A DNA stretch of 37,837 nucleotides from Smittium culicis (lineage: Eukaryota > Kickxellomycota > Harpellomycetes > Harpellales > Legeriomycetaceae), in NCBI GenBank assembly GCA_001970855.1, contig LSSN01001434.1:1-37837 (forward strand), read 5' to 3'. Below, one piece after another: positions 9,225 to 19,989 of the stretch; the first letter of the stretch is position 1; each line of letters starts with the position of its first letter. The notes below the pieces were generated by a model. That model was not told the origin of the DNA and did not search any database. It saw only the letters and a list, made by a program, of their open reading frames with translations. The translations under genes and the position numbers were made by a program.

Positions 9225-12200
9225 CTACCCTAGATTGATCGATCCGATCCACTCCCAGCTCTTATAAGCTTTTCTGGTCTTGGAATTCTCTGATTTCGCC
9301 TCAATAGTTTTAACGTCTCTTGATGAAGTAACCTCTACACATATTTTCTCCCATATCCTCGCCCGAGCCCTTGGGTCATAGAAATTCGCTATTGGGAATC
9401 TAGGATACTCCATCCTTGATAATGACACTATCTCCTCCAGATAATCCAAATTGTAAAAGCTTATATACCTCAAATCCTCATTCATTGCATTAATCGCCAA
9501 ATTGTCGCTATCGGCCCCTGACCCATCAAGTTGTGACTTGCCAAAAAATAAATAGTCAAACATCTGGTCAACAAGAATATTACAATTCGGCGCATAAATA
9601 GGATCTAAATAGTGATACTTTGAAACAAGTTCCAGAATGCTAAAAATAACTCTCGTGCCCTCCTCAATAGTTTGCTTCTCAAGCTTTGCTGATTTTGATT
9701 TAAGCATTATGTACCTTACCCCCAAATAAAAAATAAACGCTGAAATAACCCATTGTGAATAAAATACCAGGAAAAAGTACAAATACAATCTAACTCGTGG
9801 CACAATTGGCATATCATAACTACTTGACACAAGGTATAACTCAAGCTTCTCGGGTGAACTATCTACAGCTTCACCATCTGCTACCTGCGATTCATCTTCT
9901 GTTGTTGTAGGCTCAACTTCTAAATTGAAAAAGTGTACCCCCAATGACAAGTCGTTTTTAATTGCTTCTTTGGCCTTGGAGAATAAATATTCAAATTCGC
10001 TCTCTGGCATAAATACCGTCTCTTTAACGAGAGATTTAATCTTATCAGCATTTAAACCTAATAACTCAATAACATCTGGATCATCGCTATCAAATTTATA
10101 TGCCTTTGAAACTAACTCCCACTCGCTGAATTTAGGCGGACTAAATATACTATCTAAACTTAGTGATCTTAATTTCTTAATTAGAATTTTTGATAGTGAT
10201 TCTATAGATTGGCTACACTCTCTAGCGCCACGGTGCGTCTTTAATGCCCTCAAAATGGCTGATATCAACTCTTGGATCCTTGTCTCTGTGGAAATATCCC
10301 GAATACAAATAGGAGGTGCAAGCAATGTATTTGAAAATATTTTAATTGGGTAATGTACTATATAACTGGTATCACACTGTAAGACAATCTTATTCTGACC
10401 TGCATCATTTTCTGAATTTGACAAAATAGAATCACGAAGTCCAGTAGGATTAAAAGTGTACGGGATTTCTATATTTTTATAGCATGTAGCATGTGCTGGG
10501 CATGTAAAACCGATTGGTCCGACGTTTTTTGAATAATAGTAAGTTGTGAACTTGTAAAACTTTGATAATATAGAATCATTTTCAGATGGTAGATCAAAGA
10601 CGTTCTCGCTTTTAATCTCAGAATCATTGCGAGTTTGTATGTATCCGGCTTTATGAAACACATAATTACGCCAAGTATACGCTGATAATGATATTATCGA
10701 TGACAGAATAAACGCCTTTAGGAGCATACTACTAAAATTAATCGAAGTTTTCCTTTGTTTAAGGTATGGCTTTTCCTCTGATTTTAAGGGCTTTATTTCA
10801 ACTTTACCAGTTTCTTGCTTGTTTACGGGCCCATTAGTAGTAAGCTTGTTTTCAGAGATAGCAGAATTTCTTCGGGATCTAAACTCAAGAGTCTTTTTAT
10901 AATTTTGCTGGGATTTGTAGATGTGGCTTTCGTCTACTTCAGATACCCTTCTGTTGCGAATCGAGTAATTTGAGCTACTCAAATAGCTATTTTCAGCAAA
11001 TGGATCTTGTTCCATAAACGAGTATCCCCTGGATCTGAGTTGAGACGCTCCTGGAAGTGGGGGAAGGATGTTTGATGGTTTGTATGGTGAGTTTTGTAAA
11101 GATGACTGAGAGCTCTTTTCAACTGGCCTAGTATGTTCGTAGTATGCAACAAGCTCGCTAACTTTTTGGTTTGAATTATTATTGCTGCTTAATTGGCTAT
11201 GATTTGATGGGGGATACCCAGCGAGTGGGTCATTAGATGATTTGGGTTTAGGGGAAAAATAGGTAGGGGTAACAGGGGGCTGATTTCTGGATGGAGAGGC
11301 GAATGATGGGAAGATGTCTTTTTTTGGAGAAAGAGTATAGCTTTCAGGTAGGGTACTAGTGGATTGGTGTTGCCCTTTTTTTGGCGAAAGTATGGAGTTT
11401 TCAGGAAAAGTAGTTGGAATAGGAGCTGACTCTTTGATTGGGGAAAGAATAGGTTTTTTAGCAACAGAGTCAAGACTTTCAGATTTTGTATAGGTAACAG
11501 GAGCAGGCTTTTGGTCAAGTGTGGAAGTTAATATGGATATTTCTGGTTTAGTATCATTAATATTGGTAGAATGAGCGGGATCAGATATAGGATTATCTAT
11601 TTCCATAGAAAATTCTTTTTTTTCATTTAATTGAGGAGCCTCAGACTTTTTTTCAGTAGAGGATGTGTCTTCAATTTCCATATCTTTTTGGGGGGCGACT
11701 TCATTTTCTGGAGCAACATCCTTGTTCTTCTTCTTTTTTGATTTCTTTTTCTTTTTTGGTTTTTTAGATTGCTCATCATCATCAGCCCGAGCTCTTTTTT
11801 TTTCAGATTCTGGCTCAGCCTGGAATGGATTTTCTTCGGAAAAGGTGCTTTTAGCCGGCTTGTTGTCATTTTTGGCAGGAGTTTTAGAAGAATTTTGCTC
11901 GGTTTTTGGAAGAGGAGAATTTGAGGAAGATTGATCATTAGATGTGTTTTTAGGGGCGTTTCTAGCGCTTCTTCGTTCGGGGCTCTGGATAGGTGTAATA
12001 GCTTTACGCATAGGCGATCCTGTTTTAGAAACAGAATTCGCGCTCTTTAAGGCAGGGGTGTTGTTATTAGGGATTGGAGAAGTTAGCTGAAACAAGATAA
12101 ATAAAAAAAAAGTCAATAAGATGTTATGATAAATAAGGTAAGACAATTATAAGGTATAAAATTAATAAATAATTTTTACTGTGTCAAGCAGAGCGTTAGA

Positions 12201-12404
12201 CTTTATCGGAGTTCTTTTAGATGGAGGGAGATCGGGTTTAATGTTACCGCTTTTTAGATTCTTTTTAAATACATTTACTAGTTCGTCTTTTTTGGCATTT
12301 GAATTGTAATTGATACCGTGCTTTATTAAAATTGATCTTAGCTCAGGGGCTTTTAGCGAGTTAGGATCAAAGCCTTTATTAGTATAGTCAATACTATTAT
12401 TCAT
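9225..12404 (-). CDS. SRC1: Src1/Heh/Man1-family inner nuclear membrane protein (two exons)
   Basis: An integral protein of the inner nuclear membrane that tethers chromatin and acts in nuclear-envelope and pore quality control (family knowledge). Exon 1 is 12180-12404 and exon 2 is 9225-12086, joined in phase 0 over a 93-bp intron (GTAAAA...TTTCAG). The product is about 1028 aa. Residues about 8-55 (GFDPNSLKAPELRSILIKHGINYNSNAKK...) form a HeH/LEM-like helix-extension-helix. The ATG at 12404 places it at the N-terminus as in the family. Residues 171-197 hold a strongly basic, probably bipartite nuclear signal (EKKRAR...KKPKKKKKSKKKK). A long Ser/Pro-rich linker follows, with repeated LSPxK sites. 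The first membrane span is about 528-547 and the lumenal domain has CPAHATCY. The second span is about 841-869. The C-terminal nucleoplasmic MSC winged-helix region ends with SWEWIG, the family's usual end. The linker is disordered and long. Confidence 0.93.
12087..12179 (-). other. Spliceosomal intron of the Src1/Heh gene
   Basis: 93 bp, donor ACA|GTAAAA, acceptor TTTCAG after a T-rich tract. Both flanking exons are in phase 0. Exon 1 stops six codons after the donor if unspliced. Confidence 0.82.
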
Positions 12405-12679
12405 ATTTGCTATATTTGCACCTGGTGGGGTAAGAAAAGTATATTCCAAATATCGAGATTATAAGGTACTAAATACGTTTAAATTCGGCTTGGAAAATAA
12501 GAGTGGCTCGGATCAATTTATTAGCTCTTGTTTGCTAAAAAAAAAGTGTTTGGTTAAATCTCACTTTAAATTTGGTGACTCCGCTTTAAATTTCGAGATC
12601 TTGCCTTAATTCTAGCTTGGTTTCTGCATTAATCTCTTTTTTTTCTCTCCCTTAATTTCCGCCCTTCCACTAAACCCGA

Positions 12680-12862
12680 CCAATATAACATAATTCCTCC
12701 AATAGTGACGCGTCAAGCCAAAAAACAAATGGAAATAATTATTGGCTAGTTTGGCGGCCTTCACTTCCATGAGAAATCTAATTTAAACCTCTGACCAATA
12801 ATCGCCAAATATATCTATTTTGGATACGTAATCTACTGGTTGGATCAATTGAAGATACCAAT
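12680..12862. promoter_or_regulatory. CCAAT boxes and an ACGCGT palindrome upstream of Src1/Heh
   Basis: CCAAT at 12680, 12699, 12795 and 12858 and ATTGG at 12741 lie about 275-460 bp upstream of the start codon. Between them the perfect 10-bp palindrome TGACGCGTCA (12706-12715) contains ACGCGT, the MluI cell-cycle box bound by MBF in yeasts. Function in this organism is inference. Confidence 0.5.
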
Positions 12863-15400
12863 TCCGCCTATTACTCGAATAAAAAAATTTTATGATTTAC
12901 TATAAGCAGTGAATCTGCCTCAATAGCTAAAATACTCGTTATATCTTTCACGAGTGCATTAATACTATACAAAACTTTACTACTGTTAATACAATACCTG
13001 TAGTTACTTCATAAGTTTAAAACTTATGTCTAATCTCTCTAATAATACTAACTCCATTCATGTACCTTCAAAAGCACCCATTTAGACTCCTCATTCAACC
13101 GTAAACTTTATTAACAATCCACACAAGTGACTTTTAAAATACAAGCTTACATAAAATGTACTATTCAGTGGATAATTTATAAGTAATCTCCATTAAACCC
13201 TGTTCATAATAGTAAAATTCAATTTCTCCGGCACCAAAATAATTCGAAATATACAACTATTTTAGTAACGCTCATACCAGTTTCTGCCACTATTTTACTC
13301 AATTGTCGAAAATAGTTTTATAGAACTTTATTAGATCGCCCTACTGTATCTTACACATCCACTTGAAGTCATCAACTAATAACTTTATATTATTCAGTGT
13401 ATTAATGTATAACTTTTATTTATTATCTTGTTTTTTACCATTGTGTAAATGTTATTGGAATACCAAAACAAATATATCAGTTGTAATATTCATGATTGGT
13501 TCATGATTAATTGACCATCCTAACTTTCTTAAACATAACTCAAATATTATATTTCCTGAATATAAACAATAGCAAAAATTAATGGCGTCATATTTAGCAT
13601 CTATAGATTTATTCATAAACATTCCATGTGGAAATTCACCAATCATAAAAGTACATAGAATTTAGATTTCGCGCTTAAATTCGGAATTTCCCCTTTTATT
13701 AATCATTTCTTGTCCCTGCAAACTTTCACAACAAACATTATATACATTTATAGTTTATAAAATGAGTCTAAATATCTTATGAAACTGGAACTTCAACTAA
13801 GAAACTGACCGTCAGTCGATATTAGTTACTAATTTATTAGTTTTAAAAAAACTATATTTTTATAATCGATAAATATATCTACTAATTTTTCGGTGATTGT
13901 TGACTTTTGATATCACACATACAATTATCAAAATTTTTATTTAAAATAATAACTAAAATATTAAACGTATAATTCTTGAGTATTTTATATAAGTTTTCAC
14001 ATAAATGTTAATATAACAGGTGATAGTGGAATATTAATAACTCTTAGCAGTAACCTTTAAATATATATACCTTATTACAAGGCACACTATATTCCAGAAT
14101 TCAATTAATAAGTATCAACAAGCAGCTTCCTTCAAGCATAAATTCATAAATTCCTATTTTTTTGGACGAGGTCAGGCGTGAGGTGGTACTTGTTTCGGTT
14201 CTTTAAAAATTAACAGCTACAAATTGAATCTATAACTTTTGTAATTAAAAAGTTAGGTGTAACATTTAAAATTTAATTTTTCTTTAATTATAGCTATTCA
14301 TGTTCTTTACTTGTATTTTTTCATTGCAGGAAACGTTAATGTAATGATTTCACTTTCCAAGAATACCGAAAAATTATAAACGATATTTTTTATTTTGTTA
14401 AAATTGAATATCAAATTTTTTATAACGAAATTTATTAGCCTTATAGAACTCAAGAAAATTATTTTCGTAGTTATTTCAATTTGGTTCCTTGAAACAATGC
14501 CCAGTGGGTTCTGAGCCGCTAGAGCGGCGGAAGGGGAGTCGGGTGAAATCTTTTATAATTTTTTTATAATTTTTTTTTACTTTTTTTATACTCTTGTAAT
14601 TAGTTTTTGATACTTTTTATTGTGTATAAATAAACTTCTTGTCAAGAAAAAATATATATATGAATACAATGAAGCCTTATTTAACATTATATAACATTAT
14701 TCAACCTTATTAAACATCAAAGAGCATCATAGAAAATTTTTTAATACAATGGAATCTTATGTAAACTTATCGAGTGTAATCCACACATTATTTTTAGTTG
14801 CTTCTAGAGCCTTCTAGAACATTTAATAATATTTCGCAAGCTATTATTTGAAAATTATTAATACTTTTGTTATTATTTTTATTTAATAATATTATAAGGA
14901 TAATGTTAAATAAATAACATTATCTTAGTCTTAGTTTCAAGCCAAACCTTAGCTCTGTCTTTACTCCTCCCTTCGTGCCTAACATCTATAGATTAAACTA
15001 TTTCAAAAAATTTGTCCTTGAAAATAGAATAGAATAGTTTTTTTTTTGGGAAATATTTTTTTATTCAATAAAGTAGATAAAAATTATTTTATTGGGTAAA
15101 ATAATTAAAAATCTTTTTAGTAGAGCTTGATTCCTTTTAATTAAAGCTGTTTGTGCATATAATCCACATATTGCAGTGTTGTATATATGGCTTTGTTCAT
15201 TAATTTTGATTTTTTTAAAAAAAAAAGCCTTGGCTTTAAAAGAAAGGCAGTATTTTGAAAACTATTTTTTTATTTATCCTGTTCAAAATTACAGACCCTG
15301 GAAGATACATTTTTCTCCATCTATTTTCATTTTGGTGTTGCTTTTTTTTTTTATCGTTTAATATTTTTTTTAATTAATTTTATTTTAAATACTACAATTT
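12863..15400. other. Gene-free AT-rich stretch with a short GC island
   Basis: No credible gene. A 64-codon open frame on the minus strand (13452-13646) matches nothing I know. A GC-rich block at 14496-14550 stands out from its surroundings and is listed separately. From 14550 to 14650 the sequence is T-rich with repeated TTTATAATTTT motifs. A pair of TTCTAGA motifs lies 10 bp apart at 14802-14819. Confidence 0.6.
14496..14550. other. GC-rich island with inverted repeat
   Basis: About 55 bp of distinctly higher GC inside very AT-rich DNA. It contains the inverted repeat GCCGCT-AG-AGCGGC (14515-14528) and is followed by T-runs. It might be a transposon end or a remnant of an RNA gene, but I cannot name it. 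Confidence 0.45.
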
Positions 15401-15419
15401 GGATTAAAAACTTTTTTTT

Positions 15420-15690
15420 TCTGTGATTCAAAATAGTTTCTTTTACGAGTAGGGATAATTACACTCATTTATATCTTTTCTCTAAGGGATAAAAGTTAAT
15501 AGATTAATAATAATATATTATAATAAAATGAGTACTTATAAATATATGAAGGTAATAAATATACTCTATAATAATTTAAACTAGAGCTTAGACTAGAAGA
15601 TGTATTTATTCTATTTAGTCGACTATTAAATTAAAAATACATTAAAAATCTTGAAAATTTAAATCTAGATAGAGAGCACTAGCTCACTCC
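15420..15690 (+). repeat. Dispersed repeat, copy 1
   Basis: About 270 bp closely resembling 25020-25300 in the same orientation. Shared blocks include TATATCTTTTCT, AAATATATGAAGG, TTTAAACTAGAGCTTAGAC and AAAATTTAAATCTAGA. The copies have diverged by many substitutions and small indels. Ends are approximate. Confidence 0.8.
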
Positions 15691-16764
15691 AATTCTCCGC
15701 CACTCAAAGATGACGAAGATTTTGTCGAGATGTATGAAACTAACCTTGAGACATGAAAATAAAATATTTTTCCGAATTCCGATTCGACTCTATTCGTATT
15801 GTGACTGTATTTTTTTTAAAACTTTTTAGGGTCCGGTATACCTCCTAGTCAGATTGGTAGGAGTTTTTCGTTTTTTTTCTTTCATTTAAAACAATTACTA
15901 AATCTTCTTTTTCAAAAACATTCACTTTAGATTATCCGAATCTGTCACATTTTAGTCCGAATCTCAAAGCTATTAATTTCTTCAACTCTATTGATCTAAC
16001 TTATTTAGATTGGATCAAATAACTTTCTATAATAAGAGTATTAGATAAATTTGGTTTGATTCCAAAAAAAAAAAGGAAATATCCTAAGTATCCTGTTATG
16101 GACTGTACTCTTGTGATATAATTGACGAAATGAACATAGTATATTGTTCAATATCCATAATTTATATTTTATACCCACATTTAAAATTTTATAACCAAAA
16201 AACTCTTTTATCCAATAAATTATGTTATTAAAAATTTCTAGGTAATAAATTATATCCTTAATACTATTTCTCTTATTATGAAATCAATAAAAAATAAGCC
16301 CCAATAAAATCGTCTTATTTTATACACAATTAATTAATAAAATATTCCAGTTATATTATTTACTAAGACCTTTTTTTTTGCTTTTTAAAATTTATTCAGA
16401 AATATTTTTACTAAGATTTAAAAAAATATAAGATCGTTTAACTTATAAAAATATAATTAGAATAAAATTTTTATTAAAATTTAAAGACCTTTGACTTATA
16501 ACATAAAAAAGAATGCAATTTAAATAAAAAAAGTTAAACAGCTTTAAATTCTATGTTTCATAAATAATATTTAAATATTTACATGTTTCGTTTATAAATT
16601 TAGTCATAAAACGGTAAAAAATACTATTGTATTGATAATTTTATATTTTAATCGCTTGTATAATAAATTCTAGATGATTAAAAATGATAAATTCATAATT
16701 TTTCAATAAAAAGATTTAATTTTTATACAAAGAGAAATCATCAAAATATAATATAGAGTATAGC

Positions 16765-18320
16765 GTGTCTTGTTTTCGAAAACAATATTTACACAAAAGC
16801 TGTAGCGAAAGAGTTTTTGCAAAGTGCAGAGACCCAAAATGTGATTTTTTAATATCTTTTTGGAAGCGAAAAGACTTAAAATTTCATTTGAAAAATAAAA
16901 AACCTCACTTTTGTGATCATTCAAAACTTTCAAGCAAGGTGAATTTTTAAATAACTTTTTTTTAATATGGAAAAATAATATTGATGTCTTTAAACTGAAA
17001 GATGCTATAAATATTCTAAAAATTAGATCCGGTTTGAATTTTAAATATCAAACTGCGTATAAAACAATAATATTTCTGAGGGGAAGGGGATGAAAAGGAT
17101 TTTGATTCCAATTCATATTCTTATTGTTTGATTCAGTAATACCTTTTCTGGGATGAAGTTAATAATCTAGGTACTGCTATTGACTACACAGAAAATGAAT
17201 GAGGATTTGAATTTGTATTTATTGGCCCCAAAAATCTGAATTGACATTTATAAAGGTATACCTGCAAATAGTAGGCCTGGATGGATGTCACATAGAAGGG
17301 AATTTTAATGGTGTAATTATGATAGCTACAGACCTGGATGACGACGATAGTTTATTTCCTTTTGCTTTTGACATTTTATCAGTAGAAAATAAATATTATT
17401 GAGATTTATTAGTTAAAAACTTTGAAAAAGGTTTCAAAATAAAAGGTACTAACTCCTAGTCGATTATAAGCGATCGCTATAAAGGGTTGAATTATGCAAT
17501 AAATAAAAAAATAACTGAAAAAAACGATTCATTGTGCGTAAGGTATATAGAAGGTAATATTAAAAGGATTTTCAGAACCAACACACCAGTTTTGGTTTAG
17601 AAGGCAGGCAGAGAACCTATCAAATTAGTTTTTATTTCGAAAATGAGTTATTTAAATAAAAAATCCTAAATTTTATAACATATTTAGTAATAATGCCCGA
17701 AGAACTGTGGAAAAGATCGCATTTCACGGTCTTATATTTATACATATTACAAATAGAGCTTCAGAGTTCTTAAAATATATGATATGGAAAATAGGCAAAG
17801 AAAATCACTTAATGATATTATTTTATGTCAAAGATATATTTAATTCGATGGTGTCAAAAAAGAGAAAATAATATTATAAATTATTTACATTAGTTCCTCC
17901 TAAACTAGAGAAAAAAAACAAATGAGTCAAAAAAAATAAATAAAGGATTAAATATATCAGAAAGTAACAACGAAATTGAGATATTGGTACAAAATAAAAT
18001 TGGAGGTAAGCGATATAGTCTGTTTATAATATAAAAAATACCTATTCTTGCAAATTACATTAAGAGTATGGTTATCCATTTCAACATGTCTTTTCTGCTA
18101 ATTCATTTAGGAAATCTGAAAGCTATATAGTATATGAAGCTAGTACTCTGAAAAACATTAAAAATATTTATATAAGCTTTATTCAGAGTACTGATTTAAT
18201 GAATCTAGTACCAAAAAATATTTTCCCGCCAAATCAAATTAAAAAAAACTGTCCGCAGAAATTTGTAGAAAAGAATAGTGCCTATTTCCGAAAAAATACC
18301 TAGAAAAAAAAAAAACAGCA
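16765..18320 (+). pseudogene. Decayed Mutator-like element (MULE) transposase
   Basis: Several reading frames along the + strand together give a MULE transposase. At 16765-16950 is the N-terminal zinc-binding region (AKCRDPKCDFLISFW...KKPHFCDH). Near 17000 is KIRSGLNFKYQTAYKTI. At 17271-17480 is the catalytic core VGLDGCHIEGNFNGVIMIAT...LFPFAFDILSVEN, with the first acidic residue in GLDGCH and a second conserved block ISDRYKGLNYAI. VRYIEGNIKRIF follows. Near 17740 is ITNRASEFLKYMIWKIGKENHLMILF. Near 18050-18100 is a SWIM-like remnant (CKLH...YGYPFQHVFSA), with Phe where the zinc-binding Cys is expected. In-frame stops interrupt the core at 17400-17402 (TGA) and 17457-17459 (TAG), and frames shift between blocks. 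It is dead as written. Terminal inverted repeats were not found. Confidence 0.82.
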
Positions 18321-18708
18321 TTTATATAGATGAAGATCATAATTGATGGAAACTCTCAAAAAAATTTCATTATTATAATTTATTAACCTTATAATAAAAA
18401 GATTCTTTGTCGATAAATCTTTTGATTTGGTTTTTATGTTGCTTTATATTTAAATTTATATATTTTAGGATTTTATTGCGTAAATTAAAATATCTTGTTG
18501 AAGTTATTGTCAAGAACGATAGGAGAAGTGTCAACTAGAAAGAAAGATAGGAGTAAACCAAGTGTTACTTTTGCAGGCAAGAGAATGTATAATTTATTTA
18601 AGTTAAGATTAAAATTTAAAGCTAAAACTAAGACTAGAAAACAGAAGACAATTGTTGTCAGATGAAGAGACCAAAAAACTAGGGAAAGTGGGGAAAGTGG
18701 GGCTATTT

Positions 18709-18736
18709 ATGTGTTTTGCGTCAGTGCAAAACACAT
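18709..18736. repeat. Perfect 11-bp inverted repeat
   Basis: ATGTGTTTTGC (18709-18719) and GCAAAACACAT (18726-18736) are separated by 6 bp. The direct repeat GGGAAAGTG lies twice just upstream (about 18682-18699). Confidence 0.85.
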
Positions 18737-18802
18737 GTAAAACGTAGGAATGATTCAGGCTATAATAAATATTATAGTGTGGAATAAATGCTAACAAGGA
18801 AA

Positions 18803-18945
18803 AATCCGTAGCAAAAGCGTTGGGGATGTTTGTATGAATCAGTGGTTATGTTACTGGCTAGAATAATCCGCATCAAAAGCGTTGGGGATGTTTGTCTGTA
18901 TCACTAGTTATATTACTGGTTGGAATAAATACTCAGCAAAAGCTG
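18803..18945. repeat. Tandem repeat, 62-bp unit
   Basis: Two full units and one partial unit. Each full unit carries TCAAAAGCGTTGGGGATGTT or a close variant, then TTACTGG and AGAAT or GGAAT. The third unit starts with ACTCAGCAAAAGC and then diverges. Units differ at roughly one position in six. Confidence 0.8.
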
Positions 18946-19989
18946 AGGCAAAACTACCCAACCATGACAGTTATTATATTAAAAAGTTTTATTATCAAAT
19001 ATCGAATATTGAATTGGGATTAACTAATAAAATATGGTACTAAAATATGATTTATTTACAATTTAAAAATATATTTTTACTCCTAAAATATAAAAAATCT
19101 TATAATTCGCATTTTAAGAATGATTAGTATTAAGGATTTTATATTACAGAAAGTTGAATAGCAAAGTTAAAACTGAGAGTGAATATAAATCAGTGTGTTT
19201 GCAGAAAATCGTGCTACAAATAAAACACGTTAGATTGGTTCATATAAATTGTAGTTGAACTGTTTAATTTCGGGGCCTAAATTGGATTAGATCTATTTTC
19301 GAACATAATGGATTTTAAATTCTGAATCGATAAATTATTTAGTTCTTTTCGAGTATATCGTTAGTCGATATGGATAAAATGCCAGTTTCGATGGAAATAA
19401 GGTGTCTAATCTTTTGAAAAAGAGTATAGGCTCATCTAATAAAAAATTTAGACAATAATATAGTATAGTTTAATAGAAAAATTATGATTTTAAGTATTAA
19501 TAAATAAGAGGATGTGAAAGGAATTAAAATAAGTTAAATAATTCCTATATAGAAAAATAAAACAAGTATAAAATTTTAAAAATGAAAGTAAATCAGCAAT
19601 AGTAAGCTGGTAATTATTTGGTCAGGAAAAAAAACCTTAGATATAAAATTAAAATATTTTGTTCCTCGGATAAAAATGATTTAGATTAGCTTGAAAAAAT
19701 TTTAAAGTGCTCTATCGGGTATCTATAAAATATGAAAACAAACCTAATAAGTATATTTTCTTAATTTGTAAGCAAAAAATACTTAAAGTGAATCTACTAA
19801 TTTTATTTTCTTAAAGATTGATGGTTATTATTATTTTAAATTTTTTGGCTGAAAGATATTTAATGGGTTTAAAAATTTAAATTCGGATATAAAAAATAAA
19901 CTATGGACATTGAAACATAGACTATGGGTATTTTTTCAATTATCCTGTACTGTCGTTTTCAGAGAAAATATAATTTTATTTAAATAGGT

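Larger units (their letters stand above)
18321..19980. other. Gene-free stretch with short repeats
   Basis: No coding region. It holds an inverted repeat at 18709-18736 and a 62-bp tandem repeat at 18803-18945, listed separately, and otherwise AT-rich sequence. Any 3' LTR of the gypsy remnant would be expected toward its right part, but I could not recognise one. Confidence 0.55.

Noticed and set aside
11665..11934. Open frames antisense or out of frame within the Src1/Heh linker
   Set aside because: They mirror the Lys/Ser-rich coding sequence, giving runs of Phe and Ser, and are shadows of the real exon.
12405..12449. Upstream extension of the Src1/Heh first exon
   Set aside because: The open frame there begins at TTG, not ATG, and the family's N-terminal domain starts close to the ATG at 12404.
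13452..13646. 64-codon minus-strand open frame
   Set aside because: No recognisable motif, AT-rich, no exon partners nearby; not distinguishable from chance.
15834..15870. Hairpin followed by T-run resembling a bacterial terminator
   Set aside because: No transcript unit precedes it and rho-independent termination does not apply in a nuclear genome.
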